Shown in pieces: positions 17,037 through 26,162 of a stretch of 64,000 nt of DNA. Source of the DNA: Microgenomates group bacterium (GTDB lineage: Bacteria; Patescibacteriota; Microgenomatia; UBA1406; GWC2-37-13). Position 1 is the first letter of the stretch. The number at the start of each line of letters is the position of its first letter. A model generated the notes under the pieces. It did no database searches. It had not been told where the DNA came from and saw only the letters and a program-made list of their open reading frames with translations. The stretch is taken from assembly GCA_029906985.1 (NCBI GenBank), contig JARYMT010000002.1, positions 124,001 through 188,000 of the forward strand. Reading direction: 5' to 3'. The translations under genes were made by a program, and so were the position numbers.

Positions 17037-18248
17037 ATGGTAGTAAAAATTTCTCAACGGCTGTTGGCGATGCCGGCTTCACCGATACGCAAACTGGTCC
17101 CTTATGCGTTAATGGCCAAAAAACAAGGAGTCAAAGTCTATCATTTGAACATTGGTGATCCAGATATAAAAACACCTGAAGTCATTATTCAGTCACTTAA
17201 AAATTGGCGGATAAATCCGATTGGCTACGGCCAGTCTCAAGGACAACCAGAATTAATAGAAGCGGTTAAATGGTATTATCACCGGTTAGGTTTTAATTTT
17301 ATTGAAGAAAAAAACATTCAGATCACCAGTGGCGGTTCTGAAGGAATTTCTTTGGCTTTTTTTGCTGTCACCAATCCCGGTGATGAAATTATTACTTTTG
17401 AGCCGCTTTATACTAATTATAATTCCTATGCGGTATTTAACGGGATAAAAATTGTCCCTGTTTTGACGGTGGCTGAAAACGGGTTCCATTTGCCTCCAAA
17501 GGCAAAGATTGAAAAGAAAATTACTAAAAAAACTAAAGCCATTCTTATTTGTAATCCCAACAATCCCACCGGCACTGTTTATACCAAGCAAGAAATCGAA
17601 ATGCTACTTGGTCTGGCTAAAAAACATCGTTTATTTGTCATTTCTGACGAAGTTTACCGGGAATTTACTTATGATGGCCGTCGGCAAATCTCTCTTTTTA
17701 ATTACATGAAAACAATGGCTGACCAGATAATCGTCATCGACAGTCTTTCTAAACGCTATAGTCTTTGCGGCGCCCGGCTTGGCGCTTTGGTTTCTCTTAA
17801 TCAAGAGGTTATGGCTGGGGCGCTTCGGATTGCCCAAAGTCGACTGTCTGCTGGCTTGATTGATCAAACTATTGCCGCTGAAATTAAAAAAGTGCCGTTT
17901 TCCCATTTCCAAAAAATCAAAAAAGAATATCAAAAACGCCGAGATATTATCTATAGTGGCCTAAAAAAAATTCCCGGCGTTTTTATCCCCAAACCCGAAG
18001 GAGCTTTTTATACGATTGTTACTTTGCCAGTTGACGATGCCGAAGACTTTTGCCGCTGGCTTTTAACTGATTTTAGATTAAACAATGAAACAGTGATGCT
18101 CGCTCCGGCCAATGGTTTTTATGCTACTCAAGGTTTGGGTAAAAATCAGGTTCGCTTGGCTTATGTAATTAATGCCAATGATTTAAAAAAGAGCATCAAA
18201 ATAATCCAAAAAGCTTTGGCAGTCTACAATAAAAAAATCCAAAATTAA
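17037..18248 (+). CDS. Class I/II PLP-dependent aminotransferase
   Basis: The start is placed at MVVKISQRLL (17037). A TTG-initiated frame from 16998 would run through the likely promoter TGATAAAAT (17003-17011). Motifs are LNIGDPDIKTP, TSGGSEGISLAFF, CNPNNPTGTVYT, SDEVYREFTY and the cofactor lysine in DSLSKRYSLCGARLG. It resembles aspartate aminotransferase of the archaeal/thermophilic subgroup. It stands alone, divergent from the ABC operon. Confidence 0.87.
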   Translation: MVVKISQRLLAMPASPIRKLVPYALMAKKQGVKVYHLNIGDPDIKTPEVIIQSLKNWRINPIGYGQSQGQPELIEAVKWYYHRLGFNFIEEKNIQITSGGSEGISLAFFAVTNPGDEIITFEPLYTNYNSYAVFNGIKIVPVLTVAENGFHLPPKAKIEKKITKKTKAILICNPNNPTGTVYTKQEIEMLLGLAKKHRLFVISDEVYREFTYDGRRQISLFNYMKTMADQIIVIDSLSKRYSLCGARLGALVSLNQEVMAGALRIAQSRLSAGLIDQTIAAEIKKVPFSHFQKIKKEYQKRRDIIYSGLKKIPGVFIPKPEGAFYTIVTLPVDDAEDFCRWLLTDFRLNNETVMLAPANGFYATQGLGKNQVRLAYVINANDLKKSIKIIQKALAVYNKKIQN

Positions 18249-18730
18249 GGCTCGCCCACTAAGAAAAAAATTGGAGAACAGTTGGGGATAGGGGACTATA
18301 ACAATCTAATTTTTAATTTTACCCTTCTTATTTACCGGAAAAAAAGAGGCCGGTTTGGTTTTGGGTAAGACAAGCAAAAAAAAGGGAATTATTTTAGGTA
18401 AAAAAAAATAAAAAAAATAATAATTAATTTATTTTATTTTTATTTAATTTAAATTTTTTTGGTCTCCTCCACCAATTAGCCATGGCAGACGTCGTAAAAG
18501 ATCCATTTTACGACGTTATACAACCTTATTTCCCTGGCCAAGGCAGTCGCTAAAAAATCTTTCTACCAAAATGCCGGTTTTTTACCATTTTTAAATAAGA
18601 GAAGTAAACCAGCTGTCCCTCTTCTCATATTGTGTCTTTTAAAATCTAAAGTGTTTTCTGTTATTCACAATAAATTATGATTATTAAGTTAAAAGCACCT
18701 CTTCTCCCAATAAAGGAAGGATCTTGCAAA
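18249..18730. other. Gene-free stretch with strong inverted repeat and AT-only tract
   Basis: No gene is visible. A perfect 11-bp inverted repeat (ACGTCGTAAAA at 18489-18499 with TTTTACGACGT at 18506-18516) has a 6-nt loop. A tract made almost only of A and T spans about 18393-18460. TTATTCACA at 18661-18669 matches the DnaA-box consensus TTATNCACA. The purpose is unknown; part of a replication or maintenance site is one option. Confidence 0.45.
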
Positions 18731-19250
18731 TTTAGCGCAATATTATGCTATAAATATTAAAAATTGAGGCTAAAAGATTGACGTTTTGGTTGGTATCAGA
18801 CAAAAGAGAATAATCCTGTTTTAGATTTAGATTGTCATATCAGTATAAAGTATTATTTTTGAGGCTAAAAATATTTATTTGATAATATGGTTTTATTATA
18901 ATTTAGAGCATAAAAACAATCTAAATATAAATATTTAAGGCTATTTTGATCTTCTTTCGCCATTGGTTTATATCGTTGTTTAGAGCATAATAACAATATC
19001 TTTATTAAATTTTGAGCTCAAAAATTACTTAATTTTATTAAGAATCAATTTTAATTTAGATTGTTTTATCAATCTAATTATTTAAAAATGAGGCTCGCTT
19101 CTTCGTTTTGTCTGATAAATTATTATTTATATTTAGCTTGTCTTAATAAGCTAAGTATAAATAATCGAGGCTATTTTTTCTTCTTTATCCACAAAGGTTG
19201 CCTCTAACTTTAGAGCATAGAGGCGCTATATACTTAAAAATTAGCCTCAA
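18731..19250 (+). repeat. Array of seven divergent 42-bp units, period 76-77 bp
   Basis: Units start at 18731, 18826, 18902, 18979, 19055, 19132 and 19209, each 42 bp. Apart from the first, the spacing is 76 or 77 bp. Each unit opens with TTTAG, forms a small hairpin whose arms differ between units but still pair (TTAGATTG/CAATCTAA in unit 5, TTAGCTT/AAGCTAA in unit 6, TTTAGA/TCTAAA in unit 3), runs through an A/T tract and closes with GAGGCTA or a variant. Intervals of 34-35 bp are AT-rich and partly alike. The units are too divergent for a CRISPR and the period is not a multiple of three. Confidence 0.75.
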
Positions 19251-19427
19251 TAATTTTGCATTGTAAGCTTTTTCCGAATTAAAAATTTCATTATAAATTA
19301 TAATTTTATAATAAATATATTATAGGATAATAATTATTATAGGATATATAATGCACGTCCGTATTTTTTTAAAAAAAACTAAAAAGTAGTTTCCCCTCTT
19401 CCCTATTTTTGGTGAAGGCTAAAAATT
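19251..19427. other. AT-rich tail of the repeat region
   Basis: After the last unit the sequence is almost pure A/T. It includes two tandem copies of TATTATAGGAT at about 19318-19346. No gene or terminator is evident before the opposing membrane protein gene. Confidence 0.4.
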
Positions 19428-20237
19428 TTACCAACCTAAAGATAATAATCCAATAATCAATATAAAACCCAAGACAATTAAGTATTCGCGAACAGTTTCT
19501 TTAAATAATCTCTGGTCCAAAAAGCTGTAAGTCAATCCCCCCAAAGAATAATAAGAGGCGGTCAAAATCAAAGCCAGAATTGAAGACTGAAAAGGGACAA
19601 AAGATAAAACAACCACCTCTTCCATTAAAATCAAACCGATAAATAAAGCATGAAGATAATATTTTTTCTCTAACCGAAGATTAAGAGTAATACTCCAAAG
19701 GAGCTGGTTGGCTAAAATAAAAGCTATCAGAAAAGTAATAAAACCATTTAAAAAAACCCCCAACCGTGAAGCAAAAAGAAGATTGCCAATTAAAAAAACA
19801 ATTAAAGTTTGATAAAAATAATTGACAGAAAAAGCCGCCCGATAAAGCTGAAGGCTCTTCTCCACTCCAACATTAAAAATATTAGATACCAAAAATAACG
19901 CGTAAACGGAAACAGCAAAAATTAAAGTAAATGGCAGACGGGTAAGCCAACGGACCGGAAAAAGAAAATAAAATAAATAAAAAGAAACCGAAAAGACCAC
20001 TGGCATAATAAAAAGCATCAACCATTCAATCTTCTCAATTCCCTCAAGAATAGAAAAATAAGTTAAAAGATAACTGGCGATAATAAAAATTGGGATAAAA
20101 AGCCAAGCTTTTTCAAAGAAAAAAAAAGTTGAAAAAAGCATAAGGAAAGTAAGAAGCAAGGTACTGATAACGAAACGAAAACGTTTTTCTATTTTGAGAA
20201 ACGAATTTGTTAATTGCCTAAAAAGATTCTTAATCAT
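19428..20237 (-). CDS. Polytopic membrane protein of unknown function
   Basis: The 269 residues form about eight membrane helices after a basic N-terminus. No motif is recognised. It begins seven bases after the stop of the YebC gene and is probably co-transcribed with it. Phe, Leu and Tyr content is high, as in other membrane proteins here. Confidence 0.6.
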   Translation of the reverse strand: MIKNLFRQLTNSFLKIEKRFRFVISTLLLTFLMLFSTFFFFEKAWLFIPIFIIASYLLTYFSILEGIEKIEWLMLFIMPVVFSVSFYLFYFLFPVRWLTRLPFTLIFAVSVYALFLVSNIFNVGVEKSLQLYRAAFSVNYFYQTLIVFLIGNLLFASRLGVFLNGFITFLIAFILANQLLWSITLNLRLEKKYYLHALFIGLILMEEVVVLSFVPFQSSILALILTASYYSLGGLTYSFLDQRLFKETVREYLIVLGFILIIGLLSLGW

Positions 20238-20244
20238 AAATTAT

Positions 20245-20982
20245 TTAATTAAGAAATTCATCGGGGATGTCGAAATTGCTGTAAACTCGCTGTACTTCAT
20301 CTAAAGATTCCAGCTCGTCAACCAATTTAAGAATTTTATTGGCCTCTTCTTTGTCTTCGATTCTTATCAATGACAGAGGTTTATAATCAATTTCCGTCTC
20401 CTTTGGCGATATATTGCCAAGATAATCTTTAATTCGACCTAAATTTTCAAATGGAAAATAAACTGAAAAATTATCTTTATCCTCTTCGATATCAAAAGCG
20501 TTGATTTTTTCGGCAAAACTAAAAATGTCATTTTCAGAAACAGTTTTTTTATCAAAGATAACCAAACCACATTTTTTAAAAAGATAAGCAACCGAGCCAT
20601 TGACCCCCAGTTTTCCTTCATTCTTATCCAAAACGCTTCTTATTTCCGATAGGGTTCGATTGGGATTATCAGTGGCGGCTGTGATCAAAAGAGCAATTTT
20701 AGCCGGACCAAAGGCTTCATAAATCGCCTCTTTAAAATTGGCTTTGTTTGGCCCCAAACCATTTTCAATAGCCCTTTTGATATTTTCTTTAGGCATGTTT
20801 TCCAATTTGGCTTTTTCGATTGCCAACCGAAGTTTAAAATTATTTTCCGGATCAGTAATTCCTCCTCCTTCAATGACTGCCAAAGTAATTGTCCTTGATA
20901 GTTTGGAAAAAATATTTCCTTTTTGTTTATCTTTAGTTTGTTTTTTTCTTTTTATTTGTGACCATTTAGAATGACCGCTCAT
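20245..20982 (-). CDS. yebC: YebC/PmpR/TACO1 family protein
   Basis: The N-terminus MSGHSKWSQIKRKKQTKDKQKG is the family signature, followed by RLAIEKAKLENMPKENIKRAIENG and the three-domain body, total 245 residues as usual. Members bind DNA or assist translation of proline-rich stretches. Its cytosolic role here is inferred from the family only. Confidence 0.93.
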   Translation of the reverse strand: MSGHSKWSQIKRKKQTKDKQKGNIFSKLSRTITLAVIEGGGITDPENNFKLRLAIEKAKLENMPKENIKRAIENGLGPNKANFKEAIYEAFGPAKIALLITAATDNPNRTLSEIRSVLDKNEGKLGVNGSVAYLFKKCGLVIFDKKTVSENDIFSFAEKINAFDIEEDKDNFSVYFPFENLGRIKDYLGNISPKETEIDYKPLSLIRIEDKEEANKILKLVDELESLDEVQRVYSNFDIPDEFLN

Positions 20983-21085
20983 ATTTAAAATATTTTAAAA
21001 TTATTTGATAATTATTATACTTGACAATCGTTAAAAATTAAATATACTTTAACCTAATTCAAATTTTAAAAAAATACAAATCTTT

Positions 21086-21877
21086 ATGAATGAAATAGAT
21101 TTTTTGGAACAGCAGGCAATTGAGGCGGCCGTCAAATTAAGATGGAATGAAGCGATTGAAATAAATAAAAAAATTCTCGCTTTAGACAAAAAAAACTTAT
21201 CGGCTTTACTTCGGTTGGGTTATTGTTATTGGCAGCTTGGTAAATTAAAAGAAGCTAAATCATACTATTTAAAAGTCCGGAGGCTCCAACCAGGCAATCA
21301 GCTAGCCAAAGAAAATCTTGAAAGAATCAAAGTCCTTGAGGGAAAAAGATTAAAAAAAATCAAAGAAGTTCCTAATTTAGACCCTAATCTTTTTATCGAA
21401 TCTCCTGGTAAAACAAAAAGTGTTAAATTAATTAATCTTGGTCAAAAAAATATTTTAGCCCAACTGATGATCGGCCAAGAAGTCATTTTGAGGCAAAAAA
21501 AAAGAAAAATTGAAGTTCGCACCAGGTCGAATGAATATATTGGCTCCCTGCCCGACGATATTTCCAAAAGATTAATTCTTTTTTTAAAAGCCGGTAGCCA
21601 ATATCGTGGATTTATAAAAGAAGCAGAAATAAACCGGGTGGTGATTTTTATTCGCGAAGAAAAAAAGGGGAAAAAAGTGATGAATTATCCTTCCTTTCCT
21701 AAAACTTCCACTGAAAATATCTTAAAAGTGCAAAACGCCGAAGAAGCGACCGAACCAGAAGAAGAAGAAATCGCTGAAAATGATTTGGAAAAATTGGCGG
21801 AAATTATTGCCAATGAAGAAAAAGATTATTTGCCTTTTTCTCCCGAAGAAGAACCTGATGAAGACATGGAAGAATAA
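21086..21877 (+). CDS. TPR-containing cytosolic protein
   Basis: Two to three tetratricopeptide repeats occupy residues 1-90 (WNEAIEINKKILALDKKNLSALLRLGYCYWQLGKLKEAKSYY is one full repeat and more). A small basic domain (VRTRSNEYIGSLPDDISKRL) follows and the C-terminus is a run of Glu and Asp. It probably acts as a protein-protein adaptor. It diverges from yebC across about 100 bases. Confidence 0.75.
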   Translation: MNEIDFLEQQAIEAAVKLRWNEAIEINKKILALDKKNLSALLRLGYCYWQLGKLKEAKSYYLKVRRLQPGNQLAKENLERIKVLEGKRLKKIKEVPNLDPNLFIESPGKTKSVKLINLGQKNILAQLMIGQEVILRQKKRKIEVRTRSNEYIGSLPDDISKRLILFLKAGSQYRGFIKEAEINRVVIFIREEKKGKKVMNYPSFPKTSTENILKVQNAEEATEPEEEEIAENDLEKLAEIIANEEKDYLPFSPEEEPDEDMEE

Positions 21878-22038
21878 TGCATGATTTTATTTTTAAAAAA
21901 CAAAATTGTCCCCTTGATTGTTTTGTTTTTATTGATAATGCTACTAATCTCTTTTGGCAGTTGAAAATCGTTCATTGATTTTAACGTCACCAAAAAGGAA
22001 ATAATAAAAATAATAAAAAAGTATATTGCCATAGGTAT

Positions 22039-22971
22039 TTAATTTACCGCCCATTCATCTTCGAGCTTACCTAATTTAAAAATTATATCAGAAATTTCCG
22101 GTTTTCCGATTGTAAGCTGACAATTAAAAAAAGATGCTAGCCCCCGGGCACTTTTTAACACCGATGTGTTTTTATATATTATTTGACAATTTTCTTTGGT
22201 TTTTTTGTTTTTCTCGAAAGAAAAATCTACTACTCTTATCCCCTCTCCCTCGATGATGTTGCTAATTGAAACAGCGGTTTCATCACTCTTTGTATAAATG
22301 ATTTGAACATTGGCTTTCTCATTTCTATAGGTTTTTTTGTAAAAAAAACCGAAATAAGTTTTTGCTTGATCATTTATTGAGATTGTCTTTTCTTGATCGA
22401 CTATTTCTATTTGATTTTTCAAGCGGATAAAGTCGCTTTTTTTCCTTGTTATAAGATTAAAAAAAAGATAAAGTCGGTCAAAAAATCTGGCGTTGGAACA
22501 AGAGAAGAAAAAACTTTGAACTGGGGGAAGAAAATTGTCGTCTTTTTCTAAATTATTGCCATAATAAACTTGGTCACCTGGCAAATAAAAATAATAATCG
22601 ATAAAAGAAGAAGTAGCTAAAGAAAAAGTTTTTTTAAATAATTCTGGTTTTTTTTCTAAATTAACCAATTTTTTTATCCCGCCAACCCGATACCGACCAT
22701 AACCACCGGGAACGACTACTTTGATATCGGGATAAAAATAAATTAAATAATTAAGGTTGTCTGCCAATCCTAATGAATAAAAAATTGTGTCCCGACCATA
22801 AAAAACGACATTGATCCGCTCTTTTTGATTGATAAATGGCGAACTGATTATTTCTTTTGTTATATAAACTAATAAAATTATGCCGGCGATAAACCAGCCG
22901 TTGATAAAAAATTTACTTTTTTTTGATTGAAGCCTGGGTTTTAATTTTTGAGGATGAAATTTTTCTTTCAT
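22039..22971 (-). CDS. Membrane-anchored protein with LytR C-terminal-like domain
   Basis: A basic cytoplasmic head is followed by one membrane helix (residues about 26-45), placing the rest outside. The last 85 residues (VQIIYTKSDETAVSISNIIE and onward, with VLKSARGLASFFNCQL) resemble the LytR_C domain found after LCP domains. The central region is not a recognisable LCP catalytic domain. Its start overlaps the antiporter stop by four bases, an odd partnership that may link envelope and ion balance. Confidence 0.6.
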   Translation of the reverse strand: MKEKFHPQKLKPRLQSKKSKFFINGWFIAGIILLVYITKEIISSPFINQKERINVVFYGRDTIFYSLGLADNLNYLIYFYPDIKVVVPGGYGRYRVGGIKKLVNLEKKPELFKKTFSLATSSFIDYYFYLPGDQVYYGNNLEKDDNFLPPVQSFFFSCSNARFFDRLYLFFNLITRKKSDFIRLKNQIEIVDQEKTISINDQAKTYFGFFYKKTYRNEKANVQIIYTKSDETAVSISNIIEGEGIRVVDFSFEKNKKTKENCQIIYKNTSVLKSARGLASFFNCQLTIGKPEISDIIFKLGKLEDEWAVN

Positions 22972-24695
22972 ATCCCTTCCTGTTCTAATCTAAAATAACG
23001 GATTTTTTTATGATATTCTTCTTTAGAAATATTTTTTAAAAGAAAAATTTTTCTAATGATCGATAAAGAAGCTTCAAATTCCGGCTGAATAATCATTTTG
23101 ACCCCCAAATCTTTCATTCTCTTTTGATCATTTTTTTTGTGAACCCGGCTGATAATATGAATATTTTTGTTAAGCTTGCGGGCATTGAGAATAATTGCTT
23201 CTTGAGAAAACCTGTCTGGGACAGCTAAAACCAAAATTGAGGCGTTTTCTGTCTCGGCATAATCCAAAATATCGATATCGGTCGGGTCACCATAAATAAT
23301 ATTAATGCCTTCTTTTTTGGCTTTCTCAACGATTTGGATATTATAATCAATCGCCACAAAAGGAATGTTGGCCAGCATTAAGGCCCGACCAATATACGCC
23401 CCTACCCGACCATAACCGCAGATAACAACATGCTGTTTGATTTGAAAAACATCGATTGGCGAAGGACTGAAATCCAGCCGGTATTTAATAAATTTATGGA
23501 CAAATGGTAAATATCTTTTTATCCAGTCGCGAAGACCGAAATAAATTTTTTCCTTGCTATTTATTAGAATTGGAGTAAGGATAAGACTCAAAAGTACCGA
23601 GGTGATAATAAAAAGGTATCCTCGCTGGTCAAAAATTTGATTGACAAAAGCAAGAGACATTAAGATAAAGGCATCTTCATCTATTTGAAAAAGATAAAGA
23701 GAAAGGTAAAACGACATTCTTGTGTTGAGCTTAAAGTAAAGAAAAATCGCCAAAACAATTAAAGCTTTTATTAAGACTACAAGTAAAGTGAATAATAAAA
23801 TTTGCGGCAGCATTGGTAAAACCAGATTAAATTTGATATTGGTGCCGATATAGATGAAAAAAATTATTGCTAAAAGATCTCTCAATGGCCTAATTTGAGA
23901 GAAAATATGATAATGTTCGAGGGTTTGGGAGACCAAAATCCCGGCGATAAAAATACTCACTAGTATCGGCAAACCAAAAAAGGTTGAAATATAGGCGACA
24001 AAAAAAATAAAGACAATGATAAATAGATTAAGAACCTCCCGGGAAATGCGAGCAATTTTTTCAAAAACTAGAGGAATAATTTTTTTGCCCAGATAATAAA
24101 TCAGCCAGAGAATAATTAGGGAAAACAACATATCGATAAGGATTTTTTTTCCTACTTCCGAGAAAGTAAAATATCTTGTGGAAATCGAATTAAAAATTAT
24201 CATGAAAGGAATAAAGGCAAGATCTTGAAACATAAGGACCCCCAAAGTCAATTCTCCCTGAAAAGAGTTCTCTTCTCCCCGCTCTTCAATGATTTTGGCC
24301 ACTAAAGAAGTTGAGGAAGAAGAAAGAGCCAGACCAATAAGAAAAGACTGAATAATGTCAAAATGAAAAAAAGTCGATAAAAGGCTAATAAAAACAATTG
24401 AAAGAAGCACTTGAAGAAGGCCACCGAAAATTATGAATTTTTTAATTGTCAGCAGCCTCTCGAAATTGATTTCCAAACCGATGGTAAAAAGAAGAAGAAT
24501 AATGCCAAAATAAGCAAAGTTATTAATAATTTCTTGGGAGACAAACCCATTGAAAAAATTATTGATGACAATTCCCCCAAAAATATAGCCGATAATCGGC
24601 GAAATATTTTTCTTTTTAAAAATTAAAGCAAAAATAAAAGGAATAAATAAGAAAATAAAAAAATTAAAAAACAAACTGGCAGAAATATTAGCCAT
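22968..24695 (-). CDS. KefB-like monovalent cation/proton antiporter
   Basis: I set the start at MANISASLFF (24695). The TTG-initiated frame from 24722 runs through a likely -10 box. Twelve or so membrane helices form a CPA2 exchanger, with LLLFTIGLEINFERL, SSSSTSLVAKI and the DLAFIPF segment. A cytoplasmic TrkA-N/RCK domain follows: VVICGYGRVGAYIGRAL binds NAD(H), then DPTDIDIL. It would exchange K+ or Na+ for H+ under nucleotide control. Confidence 0.88.
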   Translation of the reverse strand: MANISASLFFNFFIFLFIPFIFALIFKKKNISPIIGYIFGGIVINNFFNGFVSQEIINNFAYFGIILLLFTIGLEINFERLLTIKKFIIFGGLLQVLLSIVFISLLSTFFHFDIIQSFLIGLALSSSSTSLVAKIIEERGEENSFQGELTLGVLMFQDLAFIPFMIIFNSISTRYFTFSEVGKKILIDMLFSLIILWLIYYLGKKIIPLVFEKIARISREVLNLFIIVFIFFVAYISTFFGLPILVSIFIAGILVSQTLEHYHIFSQIRPLRDLLAIIFFIYIGTNIKFNLVLPMLPQILLFTLLVVLIKALIVLAIFLYFKLNTRMSFYLSLYLFQIDEDAFILMSLAFVNQIFDQRGYLFIITSVLLSLILTPILINSKEKIYFGLRDWIKRYLPFVHKFIKYRLDFSPSPIDVFQIKQHVVICGYGRVGAYIGRALMLANIPFVAIDYNIQIVEKAKKEGINIIYGDPTDIDILDYAETENASILVLAVPDRFSQEAIILNARKLNKNIHIISRVHKKNDQKRMKDLGVKMIIQPEFEASLSIIRKIFLLKNISKEEYHKKIRYFRLEQEGI

Positions 24696-24811
24696 AATAA
24701 CAGTATATATAAGCTCTGCCAAAAATCAAAATCAAACCAATCCCCCACTTTGGCCATCAAAAGGTTGACCCCCGCGGTTAAATACATATGGCTGTAGCTG
24801 TCTAAAATGGA

Positions 24812-25177
24812 TTATTTTCTTAGTTTTTGTTCGCAGGTGATACAAAATCTTGCTTCAGGAATTAATTTCAACCGAGCTAAAGGAATGACTAGATGGCATT
24901 TCTCGCACACCCCGTAAGAGCCGCGGTCAATTTTTTTTAAGGCAATTTCTATATAATCTAATTTTTTCAGTAAGTCATTGATCTGCGCCTCAATTGTATC
25001 ATGTCCAACCTGTTCCCTGACATCGGTGTCAACCGCCGCATTATCCGAAGCATGATCCGGATCAGAAAAAGGATCGCTTTTTTTAAGTTCTTCTATCTGT
25101 TTTTGAATGAGATTCTTTTCTTTTATTAATCTGTCTTTTTGCCTGGCTAAAAATTTTTTTGAAAGTTTTGTGACCAT
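24812..25177 (-). CDS. DksA/TraR-type C4 zinc-finger protein
   Basis: The 121 residues contain an N-terminal coiled coil and a C-terminal zinc finger CEKCHLVIPLARLKLIPEA followed by CITCEQK, the DksA/TraR form. The family binds the RNA polymerase secondary channel. The two acidic residues at the coiled-coil tip (DPDHASDNAAVDTD region) are plausible. Its first 95 bases overlap the 3' end of the Lgt-like gene in another frame. Confidence 0.87.
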   Translation of the reverse strand: MVTKLSKKFLARQKDRLIKEKNLIQKQIEELKKSDPFSDPDHASDNAAVDTDVREQVGHDTIEAQINDLLKKLDYIEIALKKIDRGSYGVCEKCHLVIPLARLKLIPEARFCITCEQKLRK

Positions 25178-25964
25178 AATTTTTTATTGTCTTGATAATT
25201 ATTAAAGTTTCTGCAAATATTAAGCTTCTGAAATAATACAGGAAATAAAAACTAAATGTCAAGAGTAATATTGCCGATAACCCATAATTAAAATTATACT
25301 TTTTGAGATATAAATGATTGGCTTTAATTTTGTCAAATAAAAAATAACTTAAACTAAAAAACCAACCAAAAAATTTTAAATTAAAACCGTATGGAAATTT
25401 TTCTCTTCTTATCTCAAAAAGGATTTTATAACTTAAATACAGCCCTAAAAAGAAAAACATCGCCTCATAAAAACTTGTCAAATGCCTCATTCCTTCAAAC
25501 CCAACATATTTAATAGAAAATAAAAATTTGGTTTTTGTCCCTACCTCAACTCCGGAAAAAAAACTTCCCAGCTTGCCAAAAGCCAAAGCGATCATTAAAG
25601 CGGGAACAAAATAATCTACCACTTCTAAAAACTTAATATTTTTCAGAGAAAAATAAAAGTATAAGAAGATTAATCCGCCAAAAAGCGCCCCATAAAGAGA
25701 CAATCCCGGATAACCATTGATCAAAATAAATTTAATAAAACTAAAGCCAAAATCCTTAAAATTTAAAATTACATAAAAAAGTCGGCCAAAAAAAAGAGCG
25801 CCGATTAATCCAACAAACATCCCGTCAAACACCTCTTCTTCTTTAAAACTTGTTAGTCTAATTAATTTCCATAAAATAAAAGTTCCCCAAAAAAATGCCA
25901 AAACCAAAAAAACACCAAAAGTATAAATCTTTATCGGACCAATGGTAAAAAGGACCGGTAACAT
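25083..25964 (-). CDS. Degenerate Lgt-like (prolipoprotein diacylglyceryl transferase fold) protein
   Basis: Seven or so helices follow the Lgt order: IGPIKIYTFGVFLVLAF at the front, GLIGALFFGRLFYV, and SLYGALFGGLIF. Key positions differ: relatives have HGG where this has YGA, and GRIGNFINGE is replaced by GKLGSFFSGVE. The lipoprotein-modifying activity is therefore doubtful. The basic C-terminal tail of about 30 residues is read from DNA that also encodes the start of the DksA-like protein (95-base overlap), so the true stop or function of the tail is uncertain. Confidence 0.65.
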   Translation of the reverse strand: MLPVLFTIGPIKIYTFGVFLVLAFFWGTFILWKLIRLTSFKEEEVFDGMFVGLIGALFFGRLFYVILNFKDFGFSFIKFILINGYPGLSLYGALFGGLIFLYFYFSLKNIKFLEVVDYFVPALMIALAFGKLGSFFSGVEVGTKTKFLFSIKYVGFEGMRHLTSFYEAMFFFLGLYLSYKILFEIRREKFPYGFNLKFFGWFFSLSYFLFDKIKANHLYLKKYNFNYGLSAILLLTFSFYFLYYFRSLIFAETLIIIKTIKNYGHKTFKKIFSQAKRQINKRKESHSKTDRRT

Positions 25965-25968
25965 AAAC

Positions 25969-25992
25969 CATCTAACATCTAACTTCTAACAT
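25969..25992. repeat. Left inverted word-repeat of the HAD cassette
   Basis: This 24-bp stretch built of CATCTAA words is the reverse complement of 26731-26754 at 23 of 24 positions. Related words continue to about 26030. The pair encloses one gene, the HAD phosphatase. Confidence 0.7.
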
Positions 25993-26162
25993 TTAATAAC
26001 ATCAAACATCTAAAGTCTAACGTCTTACAAACAACTTTAATCAAATGACCAATTTTCAATTTTTAATTTTTAATTGTAATTTTTAACTTTTAACCATGTC
26101 TGACGTGGTTTTGACATTTGGGCTTTGAGTTTTGACATCTTACTTAGTATAATTCATTGTTA

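Noticed and set aside
18731-19250. CRISPR array
   Set aside because: The period and spacer-like intervals suggest one, but the 42-bp units differ at many positions, the first interval has a different length, and there are no cas genes.
21826-22032. Minus-strand 68-residue frame with a hydrophobic start
   Set aside because: Its second half is antisense to the acidic tail of the TPR protein (a Ser/Gly run), and no start signal supports it.
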